Source of the DNA: Thermoflavifilum aggregans
Lineage (GTDB): Bacteria > Bacteroidota > Bacteroidia > Chitinophagales > Chitinophagaceae
DNA length: 64,000 nucleotides
Reading direction: 5' to 3'
NCBI RefSeq assembly: GCF_002797735.1
Contig: NZ_PGFG01000001.1
Location: 1,736,001 to 1,800,000, forward strand
Shown here: one piece after another, positions 9,527 to 18,340 of the stretch
How positions within the stretch are numbered: position 1 is the first letter of the stretch
Layout of the letters: the number at the start of each line of letters is the position of its first letter
Position numbers and translations under genes: made by a program
Notes under the pieces: model-generated
What the model was told of the DNA's origin: nothing
Database searches by the model: none
What the model saw: only the letters and a program-made list of their open reading frames with translations

Positions 9527-10719
9527 TGTACATATGGCATAGCTTTTCTGCGTGCAATTTCCTGTTTGATTAATCTCAATTCCCGACTAGTTTGCCCGGC
9601 TACGGATGTATTTTCCTGCGCACGCCGCATGAGATAAGGAATTACATCTTCCAGCGGGCCATAGGGAAGATATTTGCAAACCCGATAACCATGTTTGGAT
9701 AAGTTAAAACTGATATGATCACTCATGCCATAAAGTTGAGAAAAATACACATGCGGATGATTGGACGCAATCTGTTTTTCTTCCATCAGCTGAATGGCAA
9801 GCTGGCAACTTTTTTCATTATGCGTAGCTATACAGCAACTCACATGATCTAAATAATTCATGCAATATTGAATAGCTTCATTGTAATCTTTGTCTGTAGC
9901 GGTTTTGTTTGCATGTACCGGACTTGGATATCCTTTTTCGGCAGCGCGTTTGCGTTCTTTTTCCAGATAGGCACCACGCACCAATTTGGCACCCAGGATA
10001 AATCCATTTTCTTTGGCCTGATGTACATGTGATTTCAGCAAAGCCAAGCGATCGGTACGATAGAGCTGATAAGTTTGAAAAAGTACGGCTGATTGCTGAT
10101 TGTATGTTTGCATCAACTTCATCACCAGTTCATCAATAGGCGATTGAATCCAGCTTTCTTCCGCATCTACCATCACACCAATGTGGTGTTGCACGGCTTC
10201 CTTTACAATGCGTTCCAGACGCTGACAAGCCTTTTGCCACTCCGTTTTTTCTGCTTCCGTCAATGTATGTTGGGCATGCAGTTTTTCCAGCAGCTGTGTG
10301 CGTGCCAGGCCGGTCATCTTCACGGCAATGAACGGGATATTGGATTGTCGCGAAGCATAGGTAATCATGCGAATATACTCCGTGCAGGTATGTTCAAATA
10401 CTTCCTCCGTTTCTTTGCCTTCCACGCCATAATCCAGAATAATATGCATACCGGCATTGTCAAGTCTTTTGGCCGTTTGCATCACATCTTCAAGCGTTTC
10501 ACCTCCGCAAAACTGCTGGTACAAAGTATTTCTGATCCATTTCCTTACAGGCAGATGCAGGCGAATGACAATGGGGATCAGATATTTGGCCAGATGCGTA
10601 AGCCATCCCAAATTCATGAGCCAGAACAACCAGTAAATACGTTTTAATTCACGATCATCACGAAAAGAAAAAGCTGCAGCTGTATCATCAAAAGATACAC
10701 GTTGAAAAGTAACCGACAT
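9523..10719 (-). CDS. Proline dehydrogenase
   Basis: 398 residues from the ATG at 10719. It is a stand-alone ProDH barrel without a P5C dehydrogenase domain. Diagnostic stretches are GAKLVRGAYLEKER, CIATHNEKS, FSQLYGMSDHISFNL and YLPYGPLEDVIPYLMRRAQ with the C-terminal Arg-rich substrate-binding helix. It oxidises proline to pyrroline-5-carboxylate with FAD and passes electrons to quinone. A TTG codon at 10740 would extend the frame but overlaps a TATCTTTG promoter box. It is monocistronic and convergent with the DUF922 gene. Confidence 0.95.
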   Translation of the reverse strand: MSVTFQRVSFDDTAAAFSFRDDRELKRIYWLFWLMNLGWLTHLAKYLIPIVIRLHLPVRKWIRNTLYQQFCGGETLEDVMQTAKRLDNAGMHIILDYGVEGKETEEVFEHTCTEYIRMITYASRQSNIPFIAVKMTGLARTQLLEKLHAQHTLTEAEKTEWQKACQRLERIVKEAVQHHIGVMVDAEESWIQSPIDELVMKLMQTYNQQSAVLFQTYQLYRTDRLALLKSHVHQAKENGFILGAKLVRGAYLEKERKRAAEKGYPSPVHANKTATDKDYNEAIQYCMNYLDHVSCCIATHNEKSCQLAIQLMEEKQIASNHPHVYFSQLYGMSDHISFNLSKHGYRVCKYLPYGPLEDVIPYLMRRAQENTSVAGQTSRELRLIKQEIARRKAMPYVH

Positions 10720-10737
10720 ACCAGGCAGGCTTTTGGG

Positions 10738-10745
10738 CAAAGATA
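10738..10745 (-). promoter_or_regulatory. -7 box upstream of proline dehydrogenase
   Basis: The minus strand reads TATCTTTG, an exact TAnnTTTG match, 19 bases before the ATG at 10719, implying a leader of only about 12 bases. A TTG lies upstream but with short (15-base) spacing. Confidence 0.5.
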
Positions 10746-10875
10746 GGAGTTAATGCAATACAATTTTACTGCAACGTATTTTCAAAATAAACACGAAAAT
10801 AAATAGAAAAAATACAACTGTGGCTGAATTGGATAAAGAAAATTTATACAAAGGAAGTATTTGGCATAGATATAT

Positions 10876-11334
10876 TCATTTCATATCATCCGTATGCTGC
10901 ATTGAATCCAACGCGGCCAGATCAAACCAGTTGATCATCCATGCGGGAATCAATTGTACTTTTACTCTTGTAAGACCTCTTGCCCTGAAACCCAGTCTGC
11001 GGGCTACAGCTTCTGAAACATCAATCAGGCGCTTATTTCCCGCAGCCATACGATCATTAATTCTCACTACAGTTTTCCTGCGATTACGCAGATTGGTAAC
11101 CAACACATACTGATCCATGGGCAATATATTGCTTGCTGCAGTGAAATACCGGGCATCAAAAGTATCTCCGTTTGTCGTTAATTGTCCGTTGAATCTGGAT
11201 CCGTAATAACTCGCAACACCGTAATATGTAGTGCTATCCTTGTCTGCATGCACCTGTGCCTGAGCAGGAACAAACACACATACCACACAAGAAAAAATAC
11301 AGATACTGAATGAAATGGTGCGATACATACACAT
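10876..11334 (-). CDS. RlpA-like septal ring/double-psi barrel protein
   Basis: 152 residues from the ATG at 11334 (another ATG two codons later is possible). A signal peptide (SFSICIFSCVVCVFVPAQAQ) leads to a double-psi beta-barrel: GVASYYGSRFNGQLTTNGD, YVLVTNLRNRRKTVVRIND and IDVSEAVARRLGF. These match RlpA, whose members cleave glycan strands lacking stem peptides or bind peptidoglycan. The SPOR domain found at the C-terminus of many RlpA proteins is absent. No lipobox Cys is visible. Envelope location is likely; lytic activity is inferred only from the family. Confidence 0.85.
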   Translation of the reverse strand: MCMYRTISFSICIFSCVVCVFVPAQAQVHADKDSTTYYGVASYYGSRFNGQLTTNGDTFDARYFTAASNILPMDQYVLVTNLRNRRKTVVRINDRMAAGNKRLIDVSEAVARRLGFRARGLTRVKVQLIPAWMINWFDLAALDSMQHTDDMK

Positions 11335-11452
11335 TGTTTCTGCAACTGCAAAAACAAAATACAATCTTTCCTTCAAATAATCAATATACAGTGGAATATG
11401 GGCACAATGTATAAAATTCTATCTGGTAAATAGATAGCAAAAATCCTATGCT

Positions 11453-12688
11453 TTACGAACGAATTCGATGTCCCCAAAAACCGTAATGCGCCACGACTGC
11501 AAAACAAATCAAGGGTACCACAAATGCCTGTGCCGTGCTGTGTTGATGATCGGCAATCCATCCCATTAGAAGCGGACTCAATGCACCACCTACAATTGAC
11601 ATGATGATAAATGATCCGCCCTGCCGTGTATGCTGTCCTAAATTGCGAACACCCAATGCGAAGATGGTGGGAAACATAATCGATTCAAAAAAGAAAATAA
11701 TCATCAATGCGATTACTGAAATTTGTCCATGCAGAAAAATAACCATTACACACAGCAAAATATTGATAACTGCATACAGAGCAAGCAATCGGGAAGCTTC
11801 TATCCATTTCATCAACAACGTACCTATAAATCTACCGGCTGTAAACAAGATCAGGCTTACACCAAGCAACACGGCGGCCAAGCTGCTGGATGCCTGTTCC
11901 CAGTTTTCAATCACGTAATTGATGAAAAAAGCAGCTACACCCACCTGTGCAGCTACATAAAAAAACTGCGCTGCCACACCCAGCACAAAATGCCTGTTCT
12001 GGAACAACGGACGTGAATGAATATGTGCTTCCTGCTGCAATTGCGCTTCTTCATTGATTTCAGGAAGAGGCGTGAAATAAAACAATCCAGCAATCAATAC
12101 AACCAAAATTGCAATGCCTAGATAAGTATATTGAACACTTTGCAAAGAACTATTCTGAACAGATTCCTTGAAAAATAACTGCGAAGCCAGAAAAGGCCCC
12201 AGAAAGGAACCTACGCCATTAAATGATTGTGCCAGATTGATCCGGAAAGCAGCGCTTTGCCTGGGCCCGAGCACGGTGACATAAGGATTAGCTGCTGTTT
12301 CCAGGCAGCATAAACCACAGGCCAGCACAAAAAGAGCCAGGAGAAAAGCATTGAAGCTATGCCATTGTGCAGAGGGATAAAAGAAAAATGCTCCTGCAGC
12401 ATATAAACCTAATCCAATCAAAATACCCCGTTTATATCCAAAATTTTTCATGATGATACCCGCAGGCAAAGCCATCAGGAAATATCCGCCGAAATAGGCA
12501 GCCTGCAACCAAGCTGATCGCAGCTTGGTAATCTGAAATACATCCTGAAAATGCTTGTTTAATGAATCCAGCAATCCATAAGCAAAACCCCAGAGAAAAA
12601 ACAAGCTGGTAACCAATATAAAGGCAAATCGCGTGCGATTCGCTGCAACTGTTGCCTGGCTTTCTTCCGAATGAACAATCATCGGCAT
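11453..12688 (-). CDS. FucP-family sugar:H+ symporter (MFS)
   Basis: 411 residues with about 12 hydrophobic segments. Typical FucP/GluP-type sequences are present: LFFLWGFAYGLLDSLNKHFQ in TM1, QAAYFGGYFLMALPAG in TM2, and ETAANPYVTVLGP with the family's Glu and Asn. Relatives take up L-fucose, glucose/galactose or N-acetylglucosamine with protons across the inner membrane. It sits between RlpA and a GH31 alpha-glucosidase on the same strand, so glucose or another released monosaccharide is a reasonable guess, but the sugar is not proven. Confidence 0.9.
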   Translation of the reverse strand: MPMIVHSEESQATVAANRTRFAFILVTSLFFLWGFAYGLLDSLNKHFQDVFQITKLRSAWLQAAYFGGYFLMALPAGIIMKNFGYKRGILIGLGLYAAGAFFFYPSAQWHSFNAFLLALFVLACGLCCLETAANPYVTVLGPRQSAAFRINLAQSFNGVGSFLGPFLASQLFFKESVQNSSLQSVQYTYLGIAILVVLIAGLFYFTPLPEINEEAQLQQEAHIHSRPLFQNRHFVLGVAAQFFYVAAQVGVAAFFINYVIENWEQASSSLAAVLLGVSLILFTAGRFIGTLLMKWIEASRLLALYAVINILLCVMVIFLHGQISVIALMIIFFFESIMFPTIFALGVRNLGQHTRQGGSFIIMSIVGGALSPLLMGWIADHQHSTAQAFVVPLICFAVVAHYGFWGHRIRS

Positions 12689-12853
12689 ATCAGAACATTT
12701 AACAGGCTAAAAATATAAAATCCTAATCTATCACAAAACAAATCATATGCATCCAGACAAATGTTGAAGTGCTGTTTTAAAAGTTATACGGAATGAATTG
12801 CCGAATCAACAGCAATTATCTGCAAAAGGGCGAGAGAGGAGTAAGTCTGCGAT

Positions 12854-15256
12854 TTACCGAATGATAATTTCCTGAAAATCGGCCGGGATGGTGATTTTCA
12901 AAACTTTTTTCGTTCTGCCCGCATGGGAATGGGCAATTGCATATACCTGTCCATCAACTTCATACTGTGTGGCATTGAAAGGCAGGCCGTGGCAAATCAG
13001 CCGGTATTGCTGATAAAAAGGCTTAAAACTACCGGTACATGTACGACTGATTTGCAAATGATCAGATTTTCCCTGCAGGGTAAAACAAACTACCCGATAT
13101 TGTCCGTCTCGATAACCATAGCCATCACCGGCATCTTCATACAACATAGTTTCCTGCACACCATGCGTGAAATAAGCATCCAAGATCATTTCCTGAAATT
13201 GTAATTGTTCCGGAACATATTCCATTTGCGGAAACTGCGGAATAATGGCACCGGCACGCACAAACACAGGAATTTCCGTCAACGGTGTGCGCACTTCAAT
13301 GGATTGTTTACCCTGCACCAGCTCATCGTTCCAGAAGTTATACCATTCACCTGCAGGCAGATACACAGTTTTTGTTTTAATGCCGGCTGCATGTACGGGG
13401 CTGATCAGCAGATGATCACCCAGCATAAATTCATCTGCACGATTGTAGGTATTCACATCATGTTGATCTGCAAATACCGTGGGTCGCAGCATGGGATATC
13501 CGTAGGTACTGTATTGCCAGAAGGTAGTGTAGAAATAGGGCAGGAGCCTGTAACGCAGCTTAATGAATTTGCGTGCAATGAATTCATTTTTTTCTCCGAA
13601 TGCCCAGGGCTCTTGATGAAAATTAGTTTCATTGCTGGCTGAATGGGTACGCATAAATACGTGAAAGGTGGCCATCTGTAGCCAGCGTACATACAGCTCA
13701 GGTGTAGGTTCTCCGATAAAACCGCCTATATCGCTGCCAGCAAATGAAATTCCTGAAATAGATAAACGTAGACATTGAATGGCTGCGATGAAAAGATGTT
13801 CCCATGATGCGGTGTTATCGCCCGTCCATACGCTTGTCCACCGTTGTGCACCGGCATAGCACGATCGTGTAATGACGAAGGGGCGCTTCGGCATCAGATA
13901 GCGGGAAATGCCTTCTGCCGTGGCTTTGCTCATCAGATGACCATACACATTATGTGCTTTGCGATGGCTACAGGGATCTCCGTCATAATCATGACGCACA
14001 TCATCTGGAAAAGTTCCGATTTCAAAAACAGCCGGTTCATTCATATCATTCCACACACCACGAATACCCGCATCGGTTAAATGTTTGCACAGCCTGCTCC
14101 ACCATGTTCTTACTTTTGGATTGGTAAAATCGGGAAATACGCACCTGCCGGGCCATACATCACCTTCCATCCACGCACCGTCGCCCCGCTTGCAGAAATA
14201 ATCTCCTGCAATGCCTTCACGATACACAAAATAATTCGGATCAACCTTGATACCCGGATCGATAATAGCTACGACTTTAAAACCCATGTCAGCCAGCTCA
14301 CGCATCAATCCGGCCGGATCGGGAAATCCTTCTGGATGAAAGGTAAAACAACGAAAGCCATCCATGTAATCAATATCCAGGTGAATTACATCACAGGGTA
14401 TTTTCCGTTTGCGAAACTCCTGTGCGATTTCTTTTACCCTGCTTGCAGGATAATAGCTCCACCTGCTTTGATGATAGCCCAGGCTCCACAACGGCGGAAG
14501 ATCTGGAGTTCCCGTGAGCTGTGTGTAACGGGCAGCCACGTCAATCAATGAAGGCCCGTAAATAAAATAATAACACATTTCGCCACCATGAGCCCAGAAG
14601 CTGCAAACATCGGCACGTTCCTGGCCAAAATCAAAAAAAGTGCGAAACGTATTATCCAAAAAAATGCCATAACCTATGCCATGATGCAATCCGTAGTAAA
14701 ACGGTATGTTTTTGTACAACGGATCTACATTCCAACCATAACCATAGCGATCCATCCCGAAATTTTCCAGGCGTTTGCCCCGCAATTGAAAATCGGTAGG
14801 TTTATCCCCTAAACCATAAAAACATTCATCCTGCTGGATATATTTGCTACAGTATACAATCTTGCCACCTTTTTGCTGATAATGTTGCCAGTGAAATCCT
14901 TTTTCATCCTGATTAATGAGTTGGCCTTCCTGATTCAGGACAGATACCAGTAAATGCTGGCGATCAATCTGAATCTGCAGTTGTTCCGTGAAAATACGGA
15001 TGTAGGTTGCATCTTCCGAACAATCCAACCGGGTTACAGATTCCCTGAACTCAGGATTAATTGCATAGGAAAAATCACGCTGAAACCTTCCGTCTGGTGA
15101 ATATCTGAAACGTACGATATGATTGGATATAACTTTTATTTCAAGGACAACATCCTGTGTATAAAAATAAAAGAAATTACCTTCGCGTTCCCATCGCTGA
15201 ACGGCTTCCGGATAGTATTTCACAGCGTAAGCATTGGTTGGAGCCACAGGTTGCAT
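12854..15256 (-). CDS. GH31 alpha-glucosidase
   Basis: 800 residues from the ATG at 15256. This start has an AAGGAG-type ribosome site seven to fourteen bases upstream and a TATTTTTG promoter box just before that. The frame stays open further upstream (ATG at 15340), but those residues do not resemble the family. GH31 features: a galactose-mutarotase-like N-terminal domain, YGLGDKPTDF, IPCDVIHLDIDYMDG, the nucleophile D404 in VWNDMNEPAVF, and the WTGDNTASWEHL and GSDIGGF segments. No signal peptide is seen, so it is probably cytoplasmic. It likely hydrolyses alpha-glucosides imported by other systems. Confidence 0.93.
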   Translation of the reverse strand: MQPVAPTNAYAVKYYPEAVQRWEREGNFFYFYTQDVVLEIKVISNHIVRFRYSPDGRFQRDFSYAINPEFRESVTRLDCSEDATYIRIFTEQLQIQIDRQHLLVSVLNQEGQLINQDEKGFHWQHYQQKGGKIVYCSKYIQQDECFYGLGDKPTDFQLRGKRLENFGMDRYGYGWNVDPLYKNIPFYYGLHHGIGYGIFLDNTFRTFFDFGQERADVCSFWAHGGEMCYYFIYGPSLIDVAARYTQLTGTPDLPPLWSLGYHQSRWSYYPASRVKEIAQEFRKRKIPCDVIHLDIDYMDGFRCFTFHPEGFPDPAGLMRELADMGFKVVAIIDPGIKVDPNYFVYREGIAGDYFCKRGDGAWMEGDVWPGRCVFPDFTNPKVRTWWSRLCKHLTDAGIRGVWNDMNEPAVFEIGTFPDDVRHDYDGDPCSHRKAHNVYGHLMSKATAEGISRYLMPKRPFVITRSCYAGAQRWTSVWTGDNTASWEHLFIAAIQCLRLSISGISFAGSDIGGFIGEPTPELYVRWLQMATFHVFMRTHSASNETNFHQEPWAFGEKNEFIARKFIKLRYRLLPYFYTTFWQYSTYGYPMLRPTVFADQHDVNTYNRADEFMLGDHLLISPVHAAGIKTKTVYLPAGEWYNFWNDELVQGKQSIEVRTPLTEIPVFVRAGAIIPQFPQMEYVPEQLQFQEMILDAYFTHGVQETMLYEDAGDGYGYRDGQYRVVCFTLQGKSDHLQISRTCTGSFKPFYQQYRLICHGLPFNATQYEVDGQVYAIAHSHAGRTKKVLKITIPADFQEIIIR

Positions 15257-15262
15257 AGGACA

Positions 15263-15301
15263 TCTCCTTTCCGAATACAAAATCTGGAAACGACAAAAAT
15301 A
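15263..15301 (-). promoter_or_regulatory. Promoter box and ribosome site for GH31 gene
   Basis: On the minus strand TATTTTTG (15294-15301) is followed about 25 bases later by AAAGGAGA (15263-15270), then the ATG at 15256. The purine-rich ribosome site is unusually strong for this window and decides the start. Confidence 0.5.
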
Positions 15302-15473
15302 AGGCTTATCCTTTAATCCTGTGGAAACATTTTTACTCATATCATAATACTTCAGATATAAAGAAAATACCAAACCGCTCTCGGGCTGCAGATTAGGATG
15401 GCAGAACGGAAGCCATGTGCATAAATGGTGATCAACGCAGATATAAATATCCGGCAAAATGCAGGCGAAATCA

Positions 15474-15481
15474 TAATTTTG
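15474..15481 (+). promoter_or_regulatory. -7 box upstream of parE operon
   Basis: TAATTTTG, an exact TAnnTTTG match, 41 bases before the parE ATG. No clear -33 TTG at the expected spacing. Confidence 0.45.
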
Positions 15482-15522
15482 CCTGATAAGGATTCAGAGA
15501 TCATTATTAAAATCAAGTAGTT

Positions 15523-17427
15523 ATGGCCGAAAAACAAACCCTTGTTCATGCGTATGATGAAAATGCCATTCGTTCGCTCGACTGGCGTGAGCACATCCGC
15601 CTACGGCCCGGCATGTATATCGGCAAGCTGGGCGACGGTTCGAGCATGGACGATGGTATTTACATTTTGCTGAAAGAAATCATTGACAATGCCGTAGATG
15701 AATATCTGATGGGTTTTGGAAAACGAATTGAAGTGAAAATTACTGATCATGCGGCTACGGTACGCGACTACGGACGCGGGATTCCGCTTGGCAAACTGGT
15801 GGATGCCGTATCCAAAATCAATACCGGAGCCAAATATGATAACCGGGTATTTCAGAAAACCGTAGGTCTGAACGGTATCGGTACCAAAGCTGTCAATGCA
15901 TTGTCCACTCGTTTCCATATCAAAAGCTTCCGCGACGGCCAGGCAGCAGAAGCTATTTTTGAAAAGGGTGTGCTCGTATCCCATACTCCGTCCATGCCCA
16001 CGCAGGAGCCAAACGGTACATGGGTATATTTTACACCTGATCCGGATATCTTTCGTCATTTTCGCTTCATTCCTGAATTCATTGAAACACAAATCAAAAA
16101 TTATTGTTTCCTGAATGCAGGCTTGCAGATTGTATTAAACGGACAGGTATTTACTTCCAAAAACGGATTGCTCGATCTGCTGGAAGCCAAGATCAATGAA
16201 GAAGAACAACGTTATCCCATCATTCACATCAAAAAGGAAGATATTGAAATTGCCATTACACATGGCAATCATTATGGTGAAGAATATTATTCATTTGTCA
16301 ACGGCCAATATACCACCCAAGGAGGTACGCATCTGTCCGCTTTTCGGGAAGCATTTGTAAAAACCATTCGCGATTTTTACAAGAAAGATTATGATGCGGC
16401 AGATATCCGTGCATCCATATGTGCTGCTATCAGCATCCGTGTGCAGGAACCCGTATTTGAATCACAAACCAAAACCAAGCTAGGATCCACCTATCTGTAC
16501 GAAGGAGGACCCACCATCAAAAATTTTATAAGTGAAGTTTTAGGACAGGAACTCGATAATTATTTGCATAAAAATCCTGCCACAGCAGATGCACTCAAAA
16601 AACGAATTGAACAAAGTGAACGCGAAAGAAAAGAACTCAGCGGTATTAAAAAGCTGGCAAATGAAAGAGCCAAAAAAGCCAATCTGCATAACCGCAAGCT
16701 GCGCGACTGCCGTATTCATCTGAATGATGAGGATAAAAATGATCCAGAATTTCAGGCCAAAAAACTGGAAACTACATTGTTTATTACAGAGGGTGATTCA
16801 GCCAGCGGATCCATCACCAAATCTCGCAATGTGGAAACACAGGCCGTTTTCAGCCTGCGTGGCAAACCGTTGAATTGCTACGGATTAACCAAAAAGATTG
16901 TGTATGAAAATGAAGAATTCAACTTGCTGCAACATGCTTTGAATATTGAAGAAGGATTGGATGGTTTGCGTTATCATCGGGTAGTTATTGCAACCGATGC
17001 CGATGTGGATGGCATGCATATCCGTTTGCTGATGCTGACTTTCTTTTTGCAGTTTTTCCCGGATCTAGTGCGTGCCGGACATCTGTATATCCTCGAAACG
17101 CCTTTGTTCCGTGTACGCAACAAACAGCAAACCATTTATTGCTATTCTGAAGAAGAAAAACGGCAAGCCGTTCAGAAACTTGGTGGCAAGCCAGAAATCA
17201 CACGATTTAAGGGATTGGGTGAAATATCTCCCGAAGAGTTTGGATATTTCATTGGTGAAAATATGCGGCTGCAACCCGTAATTATCGGCAAGGATACACA
17301 AATTCACAAACTGCTCGATTACTACATGGGTAAAAATACTTCGGCTCGCCAGGATTTCATCATTGAAAACCTGCGTTACGAAAAAGATGTGGTGGAAGAA
17401 GCTATGCCAGCAGAAGCTGTTGCCTGA
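15523..17427 (+). CDS. parE: DNA topoisomerase IV subunit B
   Basis: 634 residues. The GHKL ATPase starts with [20 protein letters not shown] and [10 protein letters not shown], followed by the glycine-rich lid ([13 protein letters not shown]). The Toprim domain has [12 protein letters not shown] and the DxD-type [25 protein letters not shown] is near the C-terminus. It is the ATPase half of the type IIA topoisomerase that decatenates chromosomes. It is first in a three-gene operon; the next gene begins two bases after its stop. The short length and context with a ParC-like subunit favour topoisomerase IV over gyrase. Confidence 0.95.
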   Translation: MAEKQTLVHAYDENAIRSLDWREHIRLRPGMYIGKLGDGSSMDDGIYILLKEIIDNAVDEYLMGFGKRIEVKITDHAATVRDYGRGIPLGKLVDAVSKINTGAKYDNRVFQKTVGLNGIGTKAVNALSTRFHIKSFRDGQAAEAIFEKGVLVSHTPSMPTQEPNGTWVYFTPDPDIFRHFRFIPEFIETQIKNYCFLNAGLQIVLNGQVFTSKNGLLDLLEAKINEEEQRYPIIHIKKEDIEIAITHGNHYGEEYYSFVNGQYTTQGGTHLSAFREAFVKTIRDFYKKDYDAADIRASICAAISIRVQEPVFESQTKTKLGSTYLYEGGPTIKNFISEVLGQELDNYLHKNPATADALKKRIEQSERERKELSGIKKLANERAKKANLHNRKLRDCRIHLNDEDKNDPEFQAKKLETTLFITEGDSASGSITKSRNVETQAVFSLRGKPLNCYGLTKKIVYENEEFNLLQHALNIEEGLDGLRYHRVVIATDADVDGMHIRLLMLTFFLQFFPDLVRAGHLYILETPLFRVRNKQQTIYCYSEEEKRQAVQKLGGKPEITRFKGLGEISPEEFGYFIGENMRLQPVIIGKDTQIHKLLDYYMGKNTSARQDFIIENLRYEKDVVEEAMPAEAVA

Positions 17428-17429
17428 TA

Positions 17430-18329
17430 ATGCATGGAATTGTTATTGTTGAAAATGAAACTGTAATCAAAGTGGAACGTATTGTACATGTGTTATTCGA
17501 TCCTGATGCGGTCACATTCCTCCAACAGGCATTTGATATAGATCCTACCCTGCGTGATGATATTTTGGTGCTGGAAGACGATTATCGGTATGGCCCTGTC
17601 ATCGCGGATTCCCATGAATGGGAAATCAGAAAACAATGGTTAAAAAACCATTTGTTTATCCAACAGGAAGATGATGATAAAGCTGTTTTCCAGGAAGGAA
17701 GCCTGCGCCAGCAACTTAGGGAAAATATGAAAGCAGATGAACAGTTGCATGTATGGATCTGGATGACCAATCACCTTCGAGAGGTTTGTGGTTATTTTTC
17801 TCTGCTACCCTGGATAAGCGATTTTGATCAGCGCGTGGAATTGATTTTTCTGCATAATCTGCCTTTTCTGAATGAAAAATTTCAGCTTTTCTTTCCCGAA
17901 AAAATTTCACAGATTCCTGCAAGAGAATATCCCAAAGCGAAACGACTGGCCACACCACTTTCATCTGAAGAAATGATAGCCGACAGGGAAGAATGGCAAA
18001 AACTACAACAACAAAACAGCCTGTTACGAAAAACTACAGGCGAAAGAAAATGTACATCCATTGCAGTGGATAGCTATGATGAAACATTGTTGAAATGCTG
18101 CAATACAGATTGGATAAGATTATCCAGGTTGCTATCTGCCAGTCGCCAACGATCCGGAATGGATATCGGAGATGAATTCTGGATATGGCGATTGAAGCAA
18201 ATACATGCATCCGGATTGATAGAAATACAGGGTGAATGGCATCAGAAACCACTGATACGTATCGCAGGTGGCGAACAACCGGCTGCACAGGTAAATGATT
18301 TATCTGCTGATGAAATGAATAATGAGTAA
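17430..18329 (+). CDS. DUF1835-like protein between parE and parC
   Basis: 299 residues. The N-terminal half resembles the DUF1835 family: VHVLFDPDAVTFLQQAF, then an LVLEDDYRYGPV segment (family pattern DD-x3-GP) and IRKQWLKNH. The C-terminal half (DWIRLSRLLSASRQRSG, GDEFWIWRLKQIHASGLI) looks like the DUF3658-type partner domain often joined to it. No catalytic motif is evident and function is unknown. It starts two bases after parE and ends 11 bases before parC, so it must be co-transcribed with topoisomerase IV. Soluble, no signal peptide. Confidence 0.8.
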   Translation: MHGIVIVENETVIKVERIVHVLFDPDAVTFLQQAFDIDPTLRDDILVLEDDYRYGPVIADSHEWEIRKQWLKNHLFIQQEDDDKAVFQEGSLRQQLRENMKADEQLHVWIWMTNHLREVCGYFSLLPWISDFDQRVELIFLHNLPFLNEKFQLFFPEKISQIPAREYPKAKRLATPLSSEEMIADREEWQKLQQQNSLLRKTTGERKCTSIAVDSYDETLLKCCNTDWIRLSRLLSASRQRSGMDIGDEFWIWRLKQIHASGLIEIQGEWHQKPLIRIAGGEQPAAQVNDLSADEMNNE

Positions 18330-18340
18330 ATAAACAAACC

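Noticed and set aside
15257-15457. Longer N-terminus for the GH31 enzyme (starts at 15340 or 15457)
   Set aside because: Promoter box and strong ribosome site lie downstream of these starts and directly before the ATG at 15256; the extra residues do not resemble the family. A start at 15340 is not fully excluded.
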